From: Callorhinus ursinus
Taxonomy: Eukaryota; Chordata; Mammalia; Carnivora; Otariidae
Length of the DNA stretch: 64,000 nt
Assembly: GCF_003265705.1 (NCBI RefSeq)
Contig: NW_020312859.1
Coordinates: forward strand, 3,042,993 to 3,106,992
Direction: 5' to 3'
Every line of letters starts with the position of its first letter. Within the stretch, counting starts at the first letter, position 1. The notes under the pieces are model-generated. The model had not been told where the DNA came from. It ran no database searches and worked only from the letters and a program-made list of their open reading frames with translations. Below, piece after piece: positions 23,281 to 34,176 of the stretch. A program made the position numbers and the translations under genes.

Positions 23281-23833
23281 CTATTGTGGATATCTTTGAA
23301 ATACCCTTTCTGCTAATCTGTACTTTAAAATTATTGTGGTTAGTTCACTTGCTAGATATTTTGTTCAATGTGTTAATGAAGAAAATGCATTCTATTACAG
23401 ATTCGTTCCTGTAATATTTTGGAAACAGTGTGTCAATATAATTGCATCCCTTTGTAATCCTATGTATTTTATGCACTTTAAAATATCATTCTGAGAAGGG
23501 GTCCATAAGTGTCACCAGATGCCAAAGGGGTCCGTGACACAAAAGAAGTTCAGTTCCCCATTCTGGGGTGTTGGCCTTCCCTCCGTTCAACCAGCAACAG
23601 GGGGAAAGGAGAGGGTGTAGAGGATCACACAGGAGGTTTTAATGGGCCAGGCCTGGAAACAGCATACATCATGTCTTCCCACAGTGCACTGGCCAGGACT
23701 CAGTCACCTGACCACACTGACTGCAAGGGAAATGTAGTCCATCTGTGTGCTGGAAGGAAGAGGGAATGGTCTAGGGAATGCACAGCAGTCTGGCACACAG
23801 GGTTCAATACGTCTTCATTGGCAGCCTGAGTGA

Positions 23834-24127
<294 letters not shown>

Positions 24128-24489
24128 TGAGGTGCCCAAGTGGCTTCACAAATGCCCCTGAGTTCAAGCAACTAGGGGGCGGGTATGGTGAAAGCTTGGG
24201 TGAGAAGCTTGGGAGCGACACCAGGGGACTCATGCTGAGATGGTGGTGGGGGCATCAGAGGCTGCCAGTTGCGGACTGGACCCACCCCAGGCTGCACACA
24301 GGGCTTGACAGGTGAGCTGATGAAGCTTAGTGAAGGGAGAGGTCTCTGTGGATGAGGAGGCAAAAAGCCCCGCTGCTCTTGCTCATCACTTTCAGTCTGG
24401 CATTGAGTGCTGCCCACATGTCAGGCACTGTGCTGGGCTCTGCTTACAAAACCTGGATTCTGGGTCCAGAATCTAGAGGAGCCGAGAGT

Positions 24490-24740
24490 CATGGAGACAA
24501 CCTATCAGGGAGTGAGGCACATATTCACGTCCTGACTCCGCTGCTAACCAGCTCAGCGACCTTGTTAAGTTCTTTAACTTCTGTAAACCTCGGTTTTCTG
24601 ATCTGTAAAATGAGGGTAAGAATAATACTTACTTTTGGGGGGTGGGTCCAATGCATGTCAGGTGGGGAGCACATGGCCCAGTCCACAGTGAGCTCTTGAT
24701 AGCTCTTGGCTCTTGTCTCACGGTTATGATTAAATTGTGC
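24490..24740 (+). mobile_element. MIR, nearly full length
   Basis: 'CTGACTCCGCTGCTAACCAG', 'CGGTTTTCTGATCTGTAAAA' and 'TGAGGGTAAGAATAATACTT' in MIR order. Lies in the JPH2 intron 24039-26332. Confidence 0.65.
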
Positions 24741-24884
24741 ACAGCGTCAGTTCTGTGTGGCTTGAGCAGGGGCTTTGGGAGCTCAGGGGGGCACTTCACC
24801 CAGTCAGGCAGGGAGATGTTGGCAAAGGCCGCCCTCAGGAGAGGCCGTCTGAGCCGAGTCCTGGAGGCTGAACGAGAGTTCACC

Positions 24885-25235
24885 AGTTCAGTGGGTCTCC
24901 AACATGACACAGCATGCTGGGCCCAGCCCGAGTTTCTGATTCACTAGGTCGGAATGTGCTTTTCTTTTTCTTTTTCTTGCTCTTTTAAAAAAAATATTTT
25001 ATTTATGATTTATTTTAGAGATGGGGGGCAGGGAGCAGAGGGAGAGGGACAAGCAGGCTCCCTGCTGAATACAGAGCCCCACGCGGGGCTTAATCCCAGG
25101 ACCCCGAGATCGTGCCCTGAGCCAAAATCGAGTCGAAGGATTAACTGATTGAGCCACGCAGGCGCCCCTGAATGTGCTTTTCTCACAAGATCAGGCAACG
25201 CGGATGCTGCTGGTTTGGGACCACTCACTGCGATC
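24885..25235 (+). mobile_element. MER5A-like element split by a SINE
   Basis: The left part ends 'GAGTTTCTGATTCACTAGGT' and 'CGGAATGTGCTTTTCT'. After the SINE it resumes 'CTCACAAGATCAGGCAACGC' and 'GATGCTGCTGGTTTGGGACC', which completes a MER5A-type sequence. Confidence 0.75.
24966..25169 (-). mobile_element. Carnivore tRNA-Lys SINE, antisense
   Basis: Reversed SINE with T/A-rich tail and head CCACGCAGGCGCC. Perfect 14-bp duplication GAATGTGCTTTTCT at 24952-24965 and 25170-25183, inside a MER5A. Confidence 0.95.
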
Positions 25236-25607
25236 CCGAATCGCGGCCCCACGCGGTGCTGTGTGGGCGGGCAAACCAGGGGGAAGGGAGTGGGGGTGCA
25301 AAGGCGCAGAAACTTGGAGCAGAGTGGCAGGCTCGGAGGTGAGATAGCAAAACAGGCAGGAACTGGTGGGGAAAGCTGCAGAGCAAGAGTCTCTGATAGA
25401 GACTCGCAGGGGGATAGGGAGCCGGGGGCGTCCAGGGGGTGGGAGACGGCTGTTCTCCGCACTGAAGGGTTTTATGGTGAGTGGCATGATTAGACTTGGG
25501 TCTTCTAAATGTTATCCTGGCTGTAGCAGGGACACCACAGGGGACCAGTCGGGGGACCGTGGAGCGCAGATGTGTCCCTGGGGGGCTAGGTTGCCTCCCG
25601 GCACAGC

Positions 25608-25621
25608 GCTCCCCCTGCTGG
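25608..25621 (-). promoter_or_regulatory. CTCF-like motif (13 of 14)
   Basis: GCTCCCCCTGCTGG, the reverse form of CCASYAGRKGGCRS with one mismatch, in the JPH2 intron. Occupancy unknown. Confidence 0.3.
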
Positions 25622-25765
25622 TCCCAGGAAAAGCGACATTTTATGACACCTCCCGGAGGGGCCTCCACCTTGGGTGGTCATAGCAACAGCAGTCACCACG
25701 TGCCAGGCCCTGAGCTCCGCATTTTTCATGCATTTTTTTCCATTAACCCTTCCGTTAGTATTTAT

Positions 25766-25953
25766 TTAAGATTTTATTTATTTATTTGAAAGAGAGAGAA
25801 TGAGAGAGAGCACATGAGAGGGGGGAGGGTCAGAGGGAGAAGCAGACTCCCTGCCGAGCAGGGAGCCCGATGCGGGACTCGATCCCGGGACTCCAGGATC
25901 ATGACCTGAGCCGGAGGCAGTCGCTTAACCAACGGAGCCACCCAGGTGCCCAC
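25766..25953 (-). mobile_element. Carnivore tRNA-Lys SINE, antisense
   Basis: Close to consensus, with the AGAGAGAGAATGAGAGAGAG segment and reversed head CCACCCAGGTGCC. The perfect 19-bp duplication CCCTTCCGTTAGTATTTAT (25747-25765 and 25954-25972) is the longest in the window. Confidence 0.96.
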
Positions 25954-26014
25954 CCCTTCCGTTAGTATTTATGAAATAGGTACGATTAGGCCATTTTTCC
26001 AATAAGGGAATGGA

Positions 26015-26240
26015 AGGAAACCAGTGTCACGGTGAAGAAGTTGGACTGGGTGCTGGTCCTGGCTCTGCCCTTTGTCAGCTGGGTGACTTTGGGCAAGTGA
26101 TGTCACCTCTCTAAGCCTCCCTTTCTTCCTCTGGACACAAGAGGCCAATAATAGCACGGACCTCTTAGGGTGGTTAAAAGGCTACTCTTTGGAAACTGCT
26201 GGGCCCACGCTAGACGGTGGGAAGGTGCCGGCTGAGTAAA
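26015..26240 (+). mobile_element. MIR fragment
   Basis: 'TCCTGGCTCTGCCCTTTGTC' and 'GTGACTTTGGGCAAGTGATG' with 'TAATAGCACGGACCTCTTAG', forward MIR. A second, reversed MIR-like piece (26250-26305) follows and reaches close to the JPH2 exon acceptor. Confidence 0.65.
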
Positions 26241-26332
26241 TAAAGCAGGCTGGGCGGCAATAAGCGGCTCGCCCAGGGTCACCAGAGGTGGGACCCGGGT
26301 TCGAGGCCAGCCTCGCTGGTTGTCCCCCGCAG

Positions 26333-27039
26333 GACCGGAGTATCAGAAGCGCCGGCTGCTGCAGGAGATCCTGGAGAACTCAGAGAGCCTGCTCGAGCCC
26401 CCGGAGCGGGGCCCCGGGGCGGCGGGGCCCCCACCGCGCTCCCGCGAGAGCCCGCAGCTGCACGAGCGCGAGCCCCTGGGGCCCGACGGCGGCCCCCCGT
26501 CGCCGGCCGGGACGCCCCCGCAGCCCAAGCGGCCCCGCCCGGGGGCGACCAGGGACCGCCTGGCCAGCCCGGGCGCCTGGAACGGGGAGCCGGGCGCCGA
26601 GGGCAGCCGGCCGCTCACGCCGTCCGAGGGCGCGGGCCGCCACAGCCCCGCGCGGCCTGCCGCCGAGCACATGGCCATCGAGGCGCTGCAGCCGCCGCCC
26701 GCGCCGGCGCAGGAGCCCGAGGTGGCGCTGTACCGGGGCTACCACAGCTACGCCGTGCGCACCGCGCCGCCCGCGCCGCCGCCCTTCGAGGACGAGCCCG
26801 AGCCCGAGGCCTCCGGGCCCGACTCCGCGCCGCCGTCGCCGGCCGCCGCCCCGCCGCGGGCCCCCGAGCTCGCGCCCGGGTCCCCGGCCAAGCTGGAGCC
26901 AAAGCCCATCGTCCCCAAGGCCGAGCCCAAGGCCAAGGCCCGCAAGACTGAGGCCCGAGGGCTGACCAAGGCGGGGGCCAAGAAAAAGGCTCGGAAGGAG
27001 ACGGCGCAGGCAGCCGAAGCCGCAGTGGAGGTGGACGAG
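26333..27039 (+). CDS. JPH2: JPH2 coding exon, divergent region (707 nt)
   Basis: Encodes [18 protein letters not shown] and then a long Pro/Ala/Gly-rich, low-complexity divergent region, ending in a Lys/Ala-rich stretch ([10 protein letters not shown]) before VEVDE. Starts after TGTCCCCCGCAG and ends GACGAG before GTGAGG, phase 0. A basic KRPRP (26527-26541) matches the region reported as a nuclear localisation signal in JPH2. The Arg-Thr pair at 26758-26763 (YAVR|TAPP) corresponds, from memory, to the calpain-1 site R565/T566. Very GC- and CpG-rich, so antisense frames stay open by composition. Divergence from human is mostly in the proline-rich linker, as expected for this fast-evolving part. 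Exon 4 by human numbering. Confidence 0.97.
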
Positions 27040-27285
27040 GTGAGGCTGGGGGCGGGAGGACGTGTCCCAGCTCGGGTCCCCCGGGACTGGTTGGGCTCGA
27101 GGCGGGATTCCAGTGCGGATGATTTGGGCGTGCGGAGGGTGATGGCACAGGATGGGTCAGGGGAAAACCCCCGCAGGGATGTGGGCTTAGTCAAGGGTAG
27201 CCTGATCAGGACTTGGTAGCATAAATCACAGTGTAGAGTCCGCCCACCTTGGGGCAGGGGGCTGGCCTTTGTGCCTGCGGTCAGG

Positions 27286-27299
27286 TCAGCAGGGGGCAG
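27286..27299 (+). promoter_or_regulatory. CTCF-like motif (13 of 14)
   Basis: TCAGCAGGGGGCAG matches CCASYAGRKGGCRS except the first base. It faces the motif at 32312-32325. Confidence 0.35.
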
Positions 27300-27861
27300 T
27301 GCTTTGGAGAAGGGGCTGCTGGGAGCCCTAAGCAGGTGGGGCGGGGCGGGGGGGGGGGGAGTGAGTGCACCTGGGGAACCAGAACGATCTGAGCTGAGCA
27401 CCAGCAGCATCTGCTACAAGGTGTAGTAGCAGGGAGGGCTTCCTGGCCCTGGAGGAAGGACCCAGTAGGGCTTATTAGAGGGGGCTGGGAACTGGAAACT
27501 CAGGGACCGAGAGTGAGGCAAGGTTGTGTGGGACCAATGGATGCCGTCCGGGGTCGGGGGGCAGTGGGGATTAGCAGAAAGGAAGGCATGTTCTGGCTTC
27601 CAGGCCCAGCGCTGGCCACTGTGTGCTTTGGGACACATCCTTGCCCCTCTCTGGACCCTATATGGTTTGGTTAATCATTTCCCAGAATCCTTTAGCTCTG
27701 ATGGTCTGCTGTTCAGGTGCTGGACACAGCAGTGAGCAAAACGAGGGGTGCTCTCAGCAGGGTTTTTCAGAAGTTCCTGCTCCTCTGTCCAGCCTTGTTG
27801 GGTCTTGGGTGGGGGGTGTTTCAGAGGCCATGGGAACTCAGCTTCTCTCCACCGCTCCCAG

Positions 27862-27942
27862 GTCCCCAACACCGTCCTCATCTGCATGGTGATCCTGCTT
27901 AACATCGGCCTGGCCATCCTCTTCGTTCACCTCCTGACCTGA
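27862..27942 (+). CDS. JPH2: JPH2 last coding segment, transmembrane anchor
   Basis: Encodes [20 protein letters not shown] followed by FVHLLT and a TGA stop. This C-terminal hydrophobic helix of about 20 residues tail-anchors junctophilin in the sarcoplasmic reticulum membrane. It starts after the acceptor CGCTCCCAG in phase 0, matching the preceding exon. It differs from the human anchor as I recall it by a single conservative change (Ile to Val). The exon runs on to 27956, where TACCAG is followed by GTGCGT, a good donor, so the stop lies 14 nt before an exon junction. Confidence 0.97.
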   Translation, partial: VPNTVLICMVILLNIGLAILFVHLLT

Positions 27943-27956
27943 CCCTTGTCTACCAG
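27943..27956 (+). other. JPH2: JPH2 3'UTR, first segment before a splice donor
   Basis: Fourteen nucleotides between the stop codon and a CAG|GTGCGT donor. The short distance to the junction would not be expected to trigger nonsense-mediated decay. Confidence 0.7.
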
Positions 27957-28207
27957 GTGCGTCCCCTGGGGGGCGGAGGGAGGAGGATGAGCCTGCAGAG
28001 AGCTCTGGGCACCAGGGAGATGGAGGAAGGATGTTGTCTACTGGGCATCTGTCCTGTGGCTAATTGAGGCCCGGCCCCCAGCCCAGGGAGGGACGACGGA
28101 TTTGTGGATTTGATAGATCATGCCTTCCCCAACACACACACACACACCCCTTGTTAGCTCAACATGTGCAGAGCACCTGCACCCTGTCAGGTGAGCCCTG
28201 GGGGCTT

Positions 28208-28243
28208 CACTCACTCATTCATCATTCATTCATTCATTCATTT
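28208..28243. repeat. (CATT)n microsatellite
   Basis: Imperfect CATT/CACT tetranucleotides, CATTCATTCATTCATTCATT at the core. It sits at the end of an L2-like stretch in the 3'UTR intron of JPH2 (27957-29288). Confidence 0.8.
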
Positions 28244-29220
28244 GACCACCATTTACTGAGCAGATGCTCTGCTGGGATCTAGGGATACATCGGGGACCCA
28301 CTCCTGCCCTAAGAAATGGGGTGAAGATGACAGTAAACCCTTAACTTACAGCTTATTATGCAGAAGTCGGACATGCAGAGGTGAGGCAAAACAGCCTCTC
28401 CCCAGACTCCCACGGTCTCACCTGAGCTTGCCTGAGACGGGCAGGCCTTCTTCTCTCGGCCCTCCCTTTCTCTCCTGCCCACTTCAGTCTGTAATCCCTC
28501 TGCCCCTGGCCTCCCCATCCCCCAGTCCTCCCTTCCAGAAACCCCCACTGTCAGTCAGTCGGTGTCCCATGCTGGAGCTGGGAGGGCTTGGTAAGACCGG
28601 TGAAAATGAGCTGGGCTGGGCGGTGCTGGGCTGAAGGAGAGTGGCTCTCATGGGTCTCAGGGTGAAGTATCCACAAAACAAAATCTTTTCCCTGCTAGGA
28701 CCAGCCTTCACACCATAAATCCTGTGCTTGGTGATGCTAACAGAGTTTCTGCGTCCTGCCCTGCCCCCAACCAAAGACCCCAGCCCCCCTCCTCAATCCC
28801 AGCTTAGTGTGGGCTGGAGGTTCCTACTCAGTCCCAGGACAGGAGAAGAACTCCCTGTCCAGTCACCCAGTAAATAGCCAGTGACAATATTAGCCTGGTA
28901 GGTGGTATCCTGGGGGTGAGCGCTGGGCTCCGCTGGGTCCTGTGTTCCACAGGGGATCTGGGCGTGTTGGCTGTAGGAGCTGACACTTTATGACCTGAAG
29001 GGTGGAAGGGTGAACCAGATGACAGGAGGAGGAGGGCCGGGAAGAGAGTACCAGGCACAGGGACAGCAAGGCTGGGAGAGGCCTCACGGACTTGACTCTG
29101 AACCTGTTCAGTCAGAGCCCAGGGGCAGGGCTGCCCAGGAGGCTGGGAGAGGTGGGTCCTGGCCCCAAAACACATCAAGCCTGAGGCTTGAACGGCGCCT
29201 CGAACCTGGCTCAGCCTCGT

Positions 29221-29260
29221 CCTCCCTCCCTCCCTCCCTCCCTCCCTCCCTCCCTCTCTC
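29221..29260. repeat. (CCCT)n polypyrimidine repeat near splice acceptor
   Basis: Nine CCCT units plus CTCTC, ending 28 bp before the acceptor at 29288. On the + strand it lengthens the polypyrimidine tract upstream of the JPH2 3'UTR exon. Confidence 0.95.
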
Positions 29261-29288
29261 ACCTGAGCCTCTTGCTGTCTGTCTGCAG

Positions 29289-31055
29289 AGCCAGCAGTCC
29301 CTGCTGAGGACGTGAGGACCCATCTTTCTGCATTACCAGGCAGGGTGGCCAAGGAGGACTGAACTCTGGACCTGGAGCCCTGGGGTCCAGCTCACATCCA
29401 CCCCACATCCGTTTCAGGAGGCCTCGCGTGGCCCTGCGCTGGGTGGCAGTGGTGCCCAGCGGAATGGAATGTGCTGGGGATCCTCCGGGAGCTCTGTGTC
29501 CGGCGGCAGGGGAAGCCTCAAAGGAAGAGCCCTGGTCTCCTGTGCGCGCCTGTCCCTCATCCTCACCCATTCCCTCGCCTTGCTGCTAGGGTCCCCCCTC
29601 CCTGAGCTTTTGTGTGTTTTGGGAGATGTCACTAAACCAAGGTAGTAATACGAACTCCCAGCCCCTTTCCTTGCACCCCTGCCCTGATTTATTTTAACCG
29701 TCTGGCTATGGGGGGAGTGACAGATCCCCGCGGCGGGTGAGCCAGGGAGCCACCCCGCCCCCCCCCCGCCCCAACGGGGCAGAGGCCGTGCCTTTCGTGG
29801 GCTTCGTGCAGCACACACTCTGTCCCTTGCTTACAGATGTTCTGGATGACAAGAGAGGCAATGGACATGCTTAGTTTGAAAATCCCAGGATACAGTGCTC
29901 CTGCCTCCTCCCACCGGTTCGGTCAGCTTCCCTCCTGGACCAGTAGAAGAGGGGGAGATGCGAGGCACTGGAGCCTGGGGTGGGAAGAAGGGCCAAGGGA
30001 TGGCCCCTGTCTTTGAGTGTGCCTGAGCCCGAGGCTGCCTCGCATCTGGGGCTTCCAGTGTGCCCAGGGTGCTAAAGGGCCACCCCGCAGGAGCCCCGGA
30101 AGCTGCCAGGATAACACTAGCGGGATGTCCTGCGAATTGGTTTGTCCGTTTCCCTCACCAGGGCCCACCGCAGCCTCAAGGGAGAATGAGCATGGAAACC
30201 CGTGGAAGCCCAGGCAGATTTCCCTGGGGACAGACTCTCAGGCAGGCGCTGAAGACAGGCTATTTGTCAACAATCATTTGCCAGGGAGAGAAGAGCAAGT
30301 CTGGGGTCCCCAGTGGGTGCAGTCTGTTGGATAATGAGCCCCTTGGCTTGCTTGGCAGAAGATGGTATTTGCATGTAGCTCATTACAAATGTTTTGCACC
30401 ACACTGGATCTCCAGTCCCTTGTGCTTGCTGGGCTGGGTGGAGGCTGAGGGCTCACGGGCCCGTTCACCTGGGAGGACAGAGGAAAGGGCTTCTAGGCCC
30501 CTTCAAGCCCAGGGAAGGTTGTGGCAATGTCATCCAAGCAGAACCGTGGGGATGCCGCTCTCCTGCTTGTTTCTGTGGACCTTGGGGGCTTTGGTGTTTT
30601 GATCCAGCCTCCCCAGGGCAGCCCCGCAACCTGGAGTCTGTTTCTGATGAAGTTGGCCTCGCCTTTCCCCCTCGGTACTTGGGCACCTTCCTCCAGCTCC
30701 ATGTGTGCTCTTTCAGGCGCCGCTGGGGCCTCATGGCGGGGCTGGAATCTTGGGCTGCGTTTCTGTGGAGAGGAGCCTGCGGATTCTCCCGTCCTCAGCC
30801 AGCCTGTGGCTCTGTGTCTGTGTTTGGGCTTTTCTGGACTCCGAGGGAAGGACAGGGCTGGGCTGGGGGCACTGCTCAGGGCTGGTGGGCCCCAGGCCTC
30901 GGCTCTGAGAGCATTGTCCAGGTTTGGGGCTGGCCCAGTGCTGGAGATAAGCCTCTGGGTACCAGAGCTCCCGGGCCTAGGGTTAGGGCTGGTGCTTGGG
31001 GTGAGGGTTCTGGATGCTGCCGTCTGTACAATAATAAACCTACATCTGCTCGCAG
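29289..31055 (+). other. JPH2: JPH2 3'UTR exon (putative)
   Basis: Begins after CTGTCTGTCTGCAG, a strong acceptor paired with the donor at 27957. Human JPH2 also has a non-coding last exon, as I recall. No recognised repeats were seen across about 1.7 kb, which fits an exon under constraint. The end is placed about 20 nt past AATAAA at 31033-31038. A longer 3'UTR using a later signal cannot be excluded. Confidence 0.6.
31033..31038 (+). terminator. JPH2: Candidate JPH2 poly(A) signal AATAAA
   Basis: Canonical hexamer in ACAATAATAAACC, followed by a G/T-containing stretch (GGGTCTGCTTGTGGG at 31070-31084) that could be the downstream element. Confidence 0.5.
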
Positions 31056-32132
31056 GCTCTGGAGGAGCTGCAGGGTCTGCTTGTGGGCCCAGCCTGAGGG
31101 ACTGACTGAAGCGGGCAGGAGAGGCTGGGGGTCCGGTCTTTTTCTTACAGTTCCTATCATACCCCTTTGGGGCAGCCGAAGGGCTTCAGTGCAGATCAAA
31201 GACCTTCCAAGGCAAACCCTGGATTTCTAAAGCAGACTTCCAGAACCTTCCCTGAGAAGCGTGTGTTAGAAGAAAGAGCTGCCCTTTGAAGTTAGGTCCT
31301 CTTGGCCTCCTGTCCTGCTCAGCCACTTATGTCTCTTCTGACCCTCAGTTTCCCCACCTCTAAACAGGGAAAATAATGGTACCTCCCTCCCTCCTGAGAC
31401 TGGTGGGGGGATTCCACAAAGTGTCGATGCTCGTGGAGGAAAGCCCGGCTGAGGAAGCAGTGGAGACATGGAGACTTGGATCATGATTGCCAAACACCCC
31501 AGTACCTCTTGCATTTTGGTTGAGGTTGAGGACCCCAGAAGCCCCGAAAGCATGGAGACGACCCAGGTCACAGTCAGATAGTCACAGAATGTCTCAGAGG
31601 CTCAGAGGCCACCTTCCTTCTCTACAGAGGCCCAGAGAGGAGAGATTTGCCAGGGGTCACACAGCAAGTCAGCGGCAGGAGAGCAGTTGTCCCGACTTGT
31701 GTGTGAAGAAGCACTTCCGGTGAAGGGTCTCCTGCAGCTGGCTGCCCCGTGTGACGGTCGGAGGGGCGGGTCCCTCGCCCCTCCACCTCACCCCTCCACA
31801 GGCAGCGCCCAGAGTGCGTGGGGGACCAGGACTCCCCTTTCTCTCCCCGGTGCTACCACGGACTCGCTGTGTGTCATTCCTTCCTTCCTTCTGTGCCTCA
31901 GTTTCCTCTTCTGCCAAAGAGACTAGAATCCCTGCCCGTGGCTTCCTTCACAGGCAGTGCAGTGAGAACCAGATGAGGGGGATTGTGGGTGGTCAAGAGG
32001 TGTTCGAAACCCTGGAATTATCCAGGAATCCCAGGAAGAAGGAGGGGCTTGGAGGGACCACTGGAGGGGTGGCGAGGATAGGAATGAGGGAGCCGCTTAA
32101 ATCGGCAGGGGTTCTAAGAAAACCCACTGAGG

Positions 32133-32134
<2 letters not shown>

Positions 32135-32172
<38 letters not shown>
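32135..32172. repeat. (GT)n microsatellite beside an assembly gap
   Basis: About 19 GT units, then TAGGAAATGGG and a 10-N gap. Confidence 0.97.
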
Positions 32173-32174
<2 letters not shown>

Positions 32175-32182
32175 GAAATGGG

Positions 32183-32192
32183 NNNNNNNNNN
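32183..32192. other. Assembly gap (10 N) with repeated flanks
   Basis: TGTAGGAAATGGG occurs directly before and directly after the N run, so the two contig ends probably overlap and the gap is not real. Confidence 0.95.
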
Positions 32193-32311
32193 TGTAGGAA
32201 ATGGGAGTGAGGGGTGGGGTGCGTCAGAATCTCCTTGGATGGTTTGAAAAGAAGGCTCATTCCTGAGCCCCCCCGGGAGCCTCCGTGTCAGGGAAGGTTG
32301 GCCAGAGTCAG

Positions 32312-32325
32312 GTGCCCCCTGGTGG
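32312..32325 (-). promoter_or_regulatory. CTCF core motif, full 14-of-14 match
   Basis: GTGCCCCCTGGTGG is the exact reverse of CCASYAGRKGGCRS (read on - as CCACCAGGGGGCAC). It lies between the 3' ends of the two genes, where an insulator or loop anchor would be plausible. The match is seen directly; binding is inferred. Confidence 0.55.
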
Positions 32326-33379
32326 CTCAGGTGTGCACGCAGACTGTCCCAGTCTTGGCCAGTGCCAGCTCTGGGAAGTTTGGCCCATGCTCTGCCATGT
32401 CCAGCATTCATTTAAGGTGTCTTGTGCCATAGGGGAACCTGAAACCACCCCATGGGCATCGCCGGGGCCTATGACCACTGACGGCTACCTTGGGGTCTTG
32501 GCAGGAAGCTTCCAGGGCAGTGGGAAAGGACACTCAAGGAGCAAGCAGAGGTCCCTCTGTCGGGGTATCCGGACAGAAGGAACTTCAGTTTGCTGAAAAA
32601 AGAGCCCAGGACCCTGTAAGGAGGCATGTGAGCAGAGTGGAGGGGGAGTGGGGCTGGTGTGGGGCTTGCTGCTCCAGAGGGTTAGGGGGCCCTGCAGTCA
32701 GAGCTCTGGCCTGGTCTCGGGTCCTCCAGCTCCTGGGGACAGCTCAGCAGCTGGAGGGCAGGGCTCCCACCCTAGGAAGGCCTCCCTCAGTGGGCTCCTC
32801 ATCCCCTTCTGGTCCCTAAGAGGAAGGAAGTCGTCTCTCTGGGCAGAAACACAAGTGGGTGAAGGGTGTGTGTGGAGTGGGATCCAGCTGGAGATAATGA
32901 TAGTACACAGTGTCCCCCACCCCCGGCACCCCCAGGCCCATCCTGTCTGGGAGGAAAGCAGCTGATGCACTCATCCTCACCGGGGTGTTTGAAAGTTCCA
33001 GGGGAATTTTCACTGTAAAAGAGAAGTCTGGATAGAGGAATGCATGATCAAAGGAGGACTTCACTCCAGTGAGATTTCAGGTATCCACAGGGGGCCTGTT
33101 TTTTTGGTCAGGGACTCCAAGGCAGAGTAACCCCTCCTCGGCTTCAGCCAATAAAAGAAAAAAGAAGTAACAACGGGGCATCCATCTGTTTCTCCTCCCA
33201 CGAGACGGAGGATATTGGCAGCGTGGGGCCAGGGGTGTTCTGAGTGCTAGGATCACGCTGCCATCGTGCTGGCACCATGCTAGGATCCTGCTAGGATCAT
33301 AGCCAGCCCTTAGTAACAGCCATTAATGTCACTTGCCTGCCTGGTGATATTACATTGTCTCATTAAGCTGTCAGAGCCA

Positions 33380-33500
33380 CTCCGTGGGATTGTAATTGTC
33401 GGAGATGGATAGATGGACGGTAAGATGGAGGTGAATGGCCTGTCGCCTACTTGCACGTGGCAGAACTGGATTCAAATCCATTGTCTGTCTGACCCCAAAG
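33380..33500 (-). mobile_element. MIR-like fragment, antisense
   Basis: 'GGCAGAACTGGATTCAAATC' and 'CCATTGTCTGTCTGACCCCA' resemble reversed MIR. Weak. Confidence 0.4.
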
Positions 33501-33781
33501 CCTAACTTGGCTCCTAAACCATTTTCTTCGGCCCGCTACACTGCTCTGCAGTTATCGAATATGACCACTGGGGGCCGCGATGGCTCCACACACTAGTGGT
33601 CTCATCAGTTCGCTCCTGAGAAGGAAGGCCACTTTTGTAAAAAATTCATCACCATCGCTCTCCTCTGACTTACCACAATAATAACAGCTCCTATAAATTA
33701 AGCAGTTACTATGTGCCGGGCCCTGCACTGAGCACTTCACGTGCGTTATTTCATATATTCATCACACCAGCTCTATGATTT

Positions 33782-33988
33782 GTTTTTTGTTTGTTTGTTT
33801 GTTTTTTAAAGATTTTATTTATTTGCGAGAGGGAGAGAGAGCTGGAGCAGGGGAGTGAGGGGCAGAGGGAGAGGGAGAAGCAGACTCCCCACTGAGCAGG
33901 GAGCCCGACATGGGACTCGATCCCAGGACCCTGAGATCATGACCTGAGCCAAAGGCCGACACTTAACCGAATGAGCCACCCAGACACC
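33782..33988 (-). mobile_element. Carnivore tRNA-Lys SINE, antisense
   Basis: TTTG-rich tail, reversed body and head CCACCCAGACACC. Perfect 15-bp duplication CCAGCTCTATGATTT at 33767-33781 and 33989-34003. Confidence 0.95.
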
Positions 33989-34176
33989 CCAGCTCTATGA
34001 TTTTGAAACACCACTGTGTTTTGCAGATAAGAAAACTTAAGATTCCAAACCAGCTCTGTCTGTCTGTCTTCAAAGCCCATCTCTTAGCCACATCCTCCAT
34101 GGAAAGCACAAATTCGATGCCTGGAGGTTGCCACTGGCTGGCAAGCTGGTTTTGCTTTGGCCAGCGCGGTGTTTTA

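Noticed and set aside
26343..27410. Long antisense open frames over the JPH2 large exon
   Set aside because: They overlap a clearly coding, extremely GC-rich exon on +, where stop codons are rare in all frames. No homology or splice context on -.
30060..31230. Open frames of 180-278 codons on + after JPH2
   Set aside because: They lie in the presumed 3'UTR, overlap each other in different frames, and have Trp/Gly-rich composition without any known domain.
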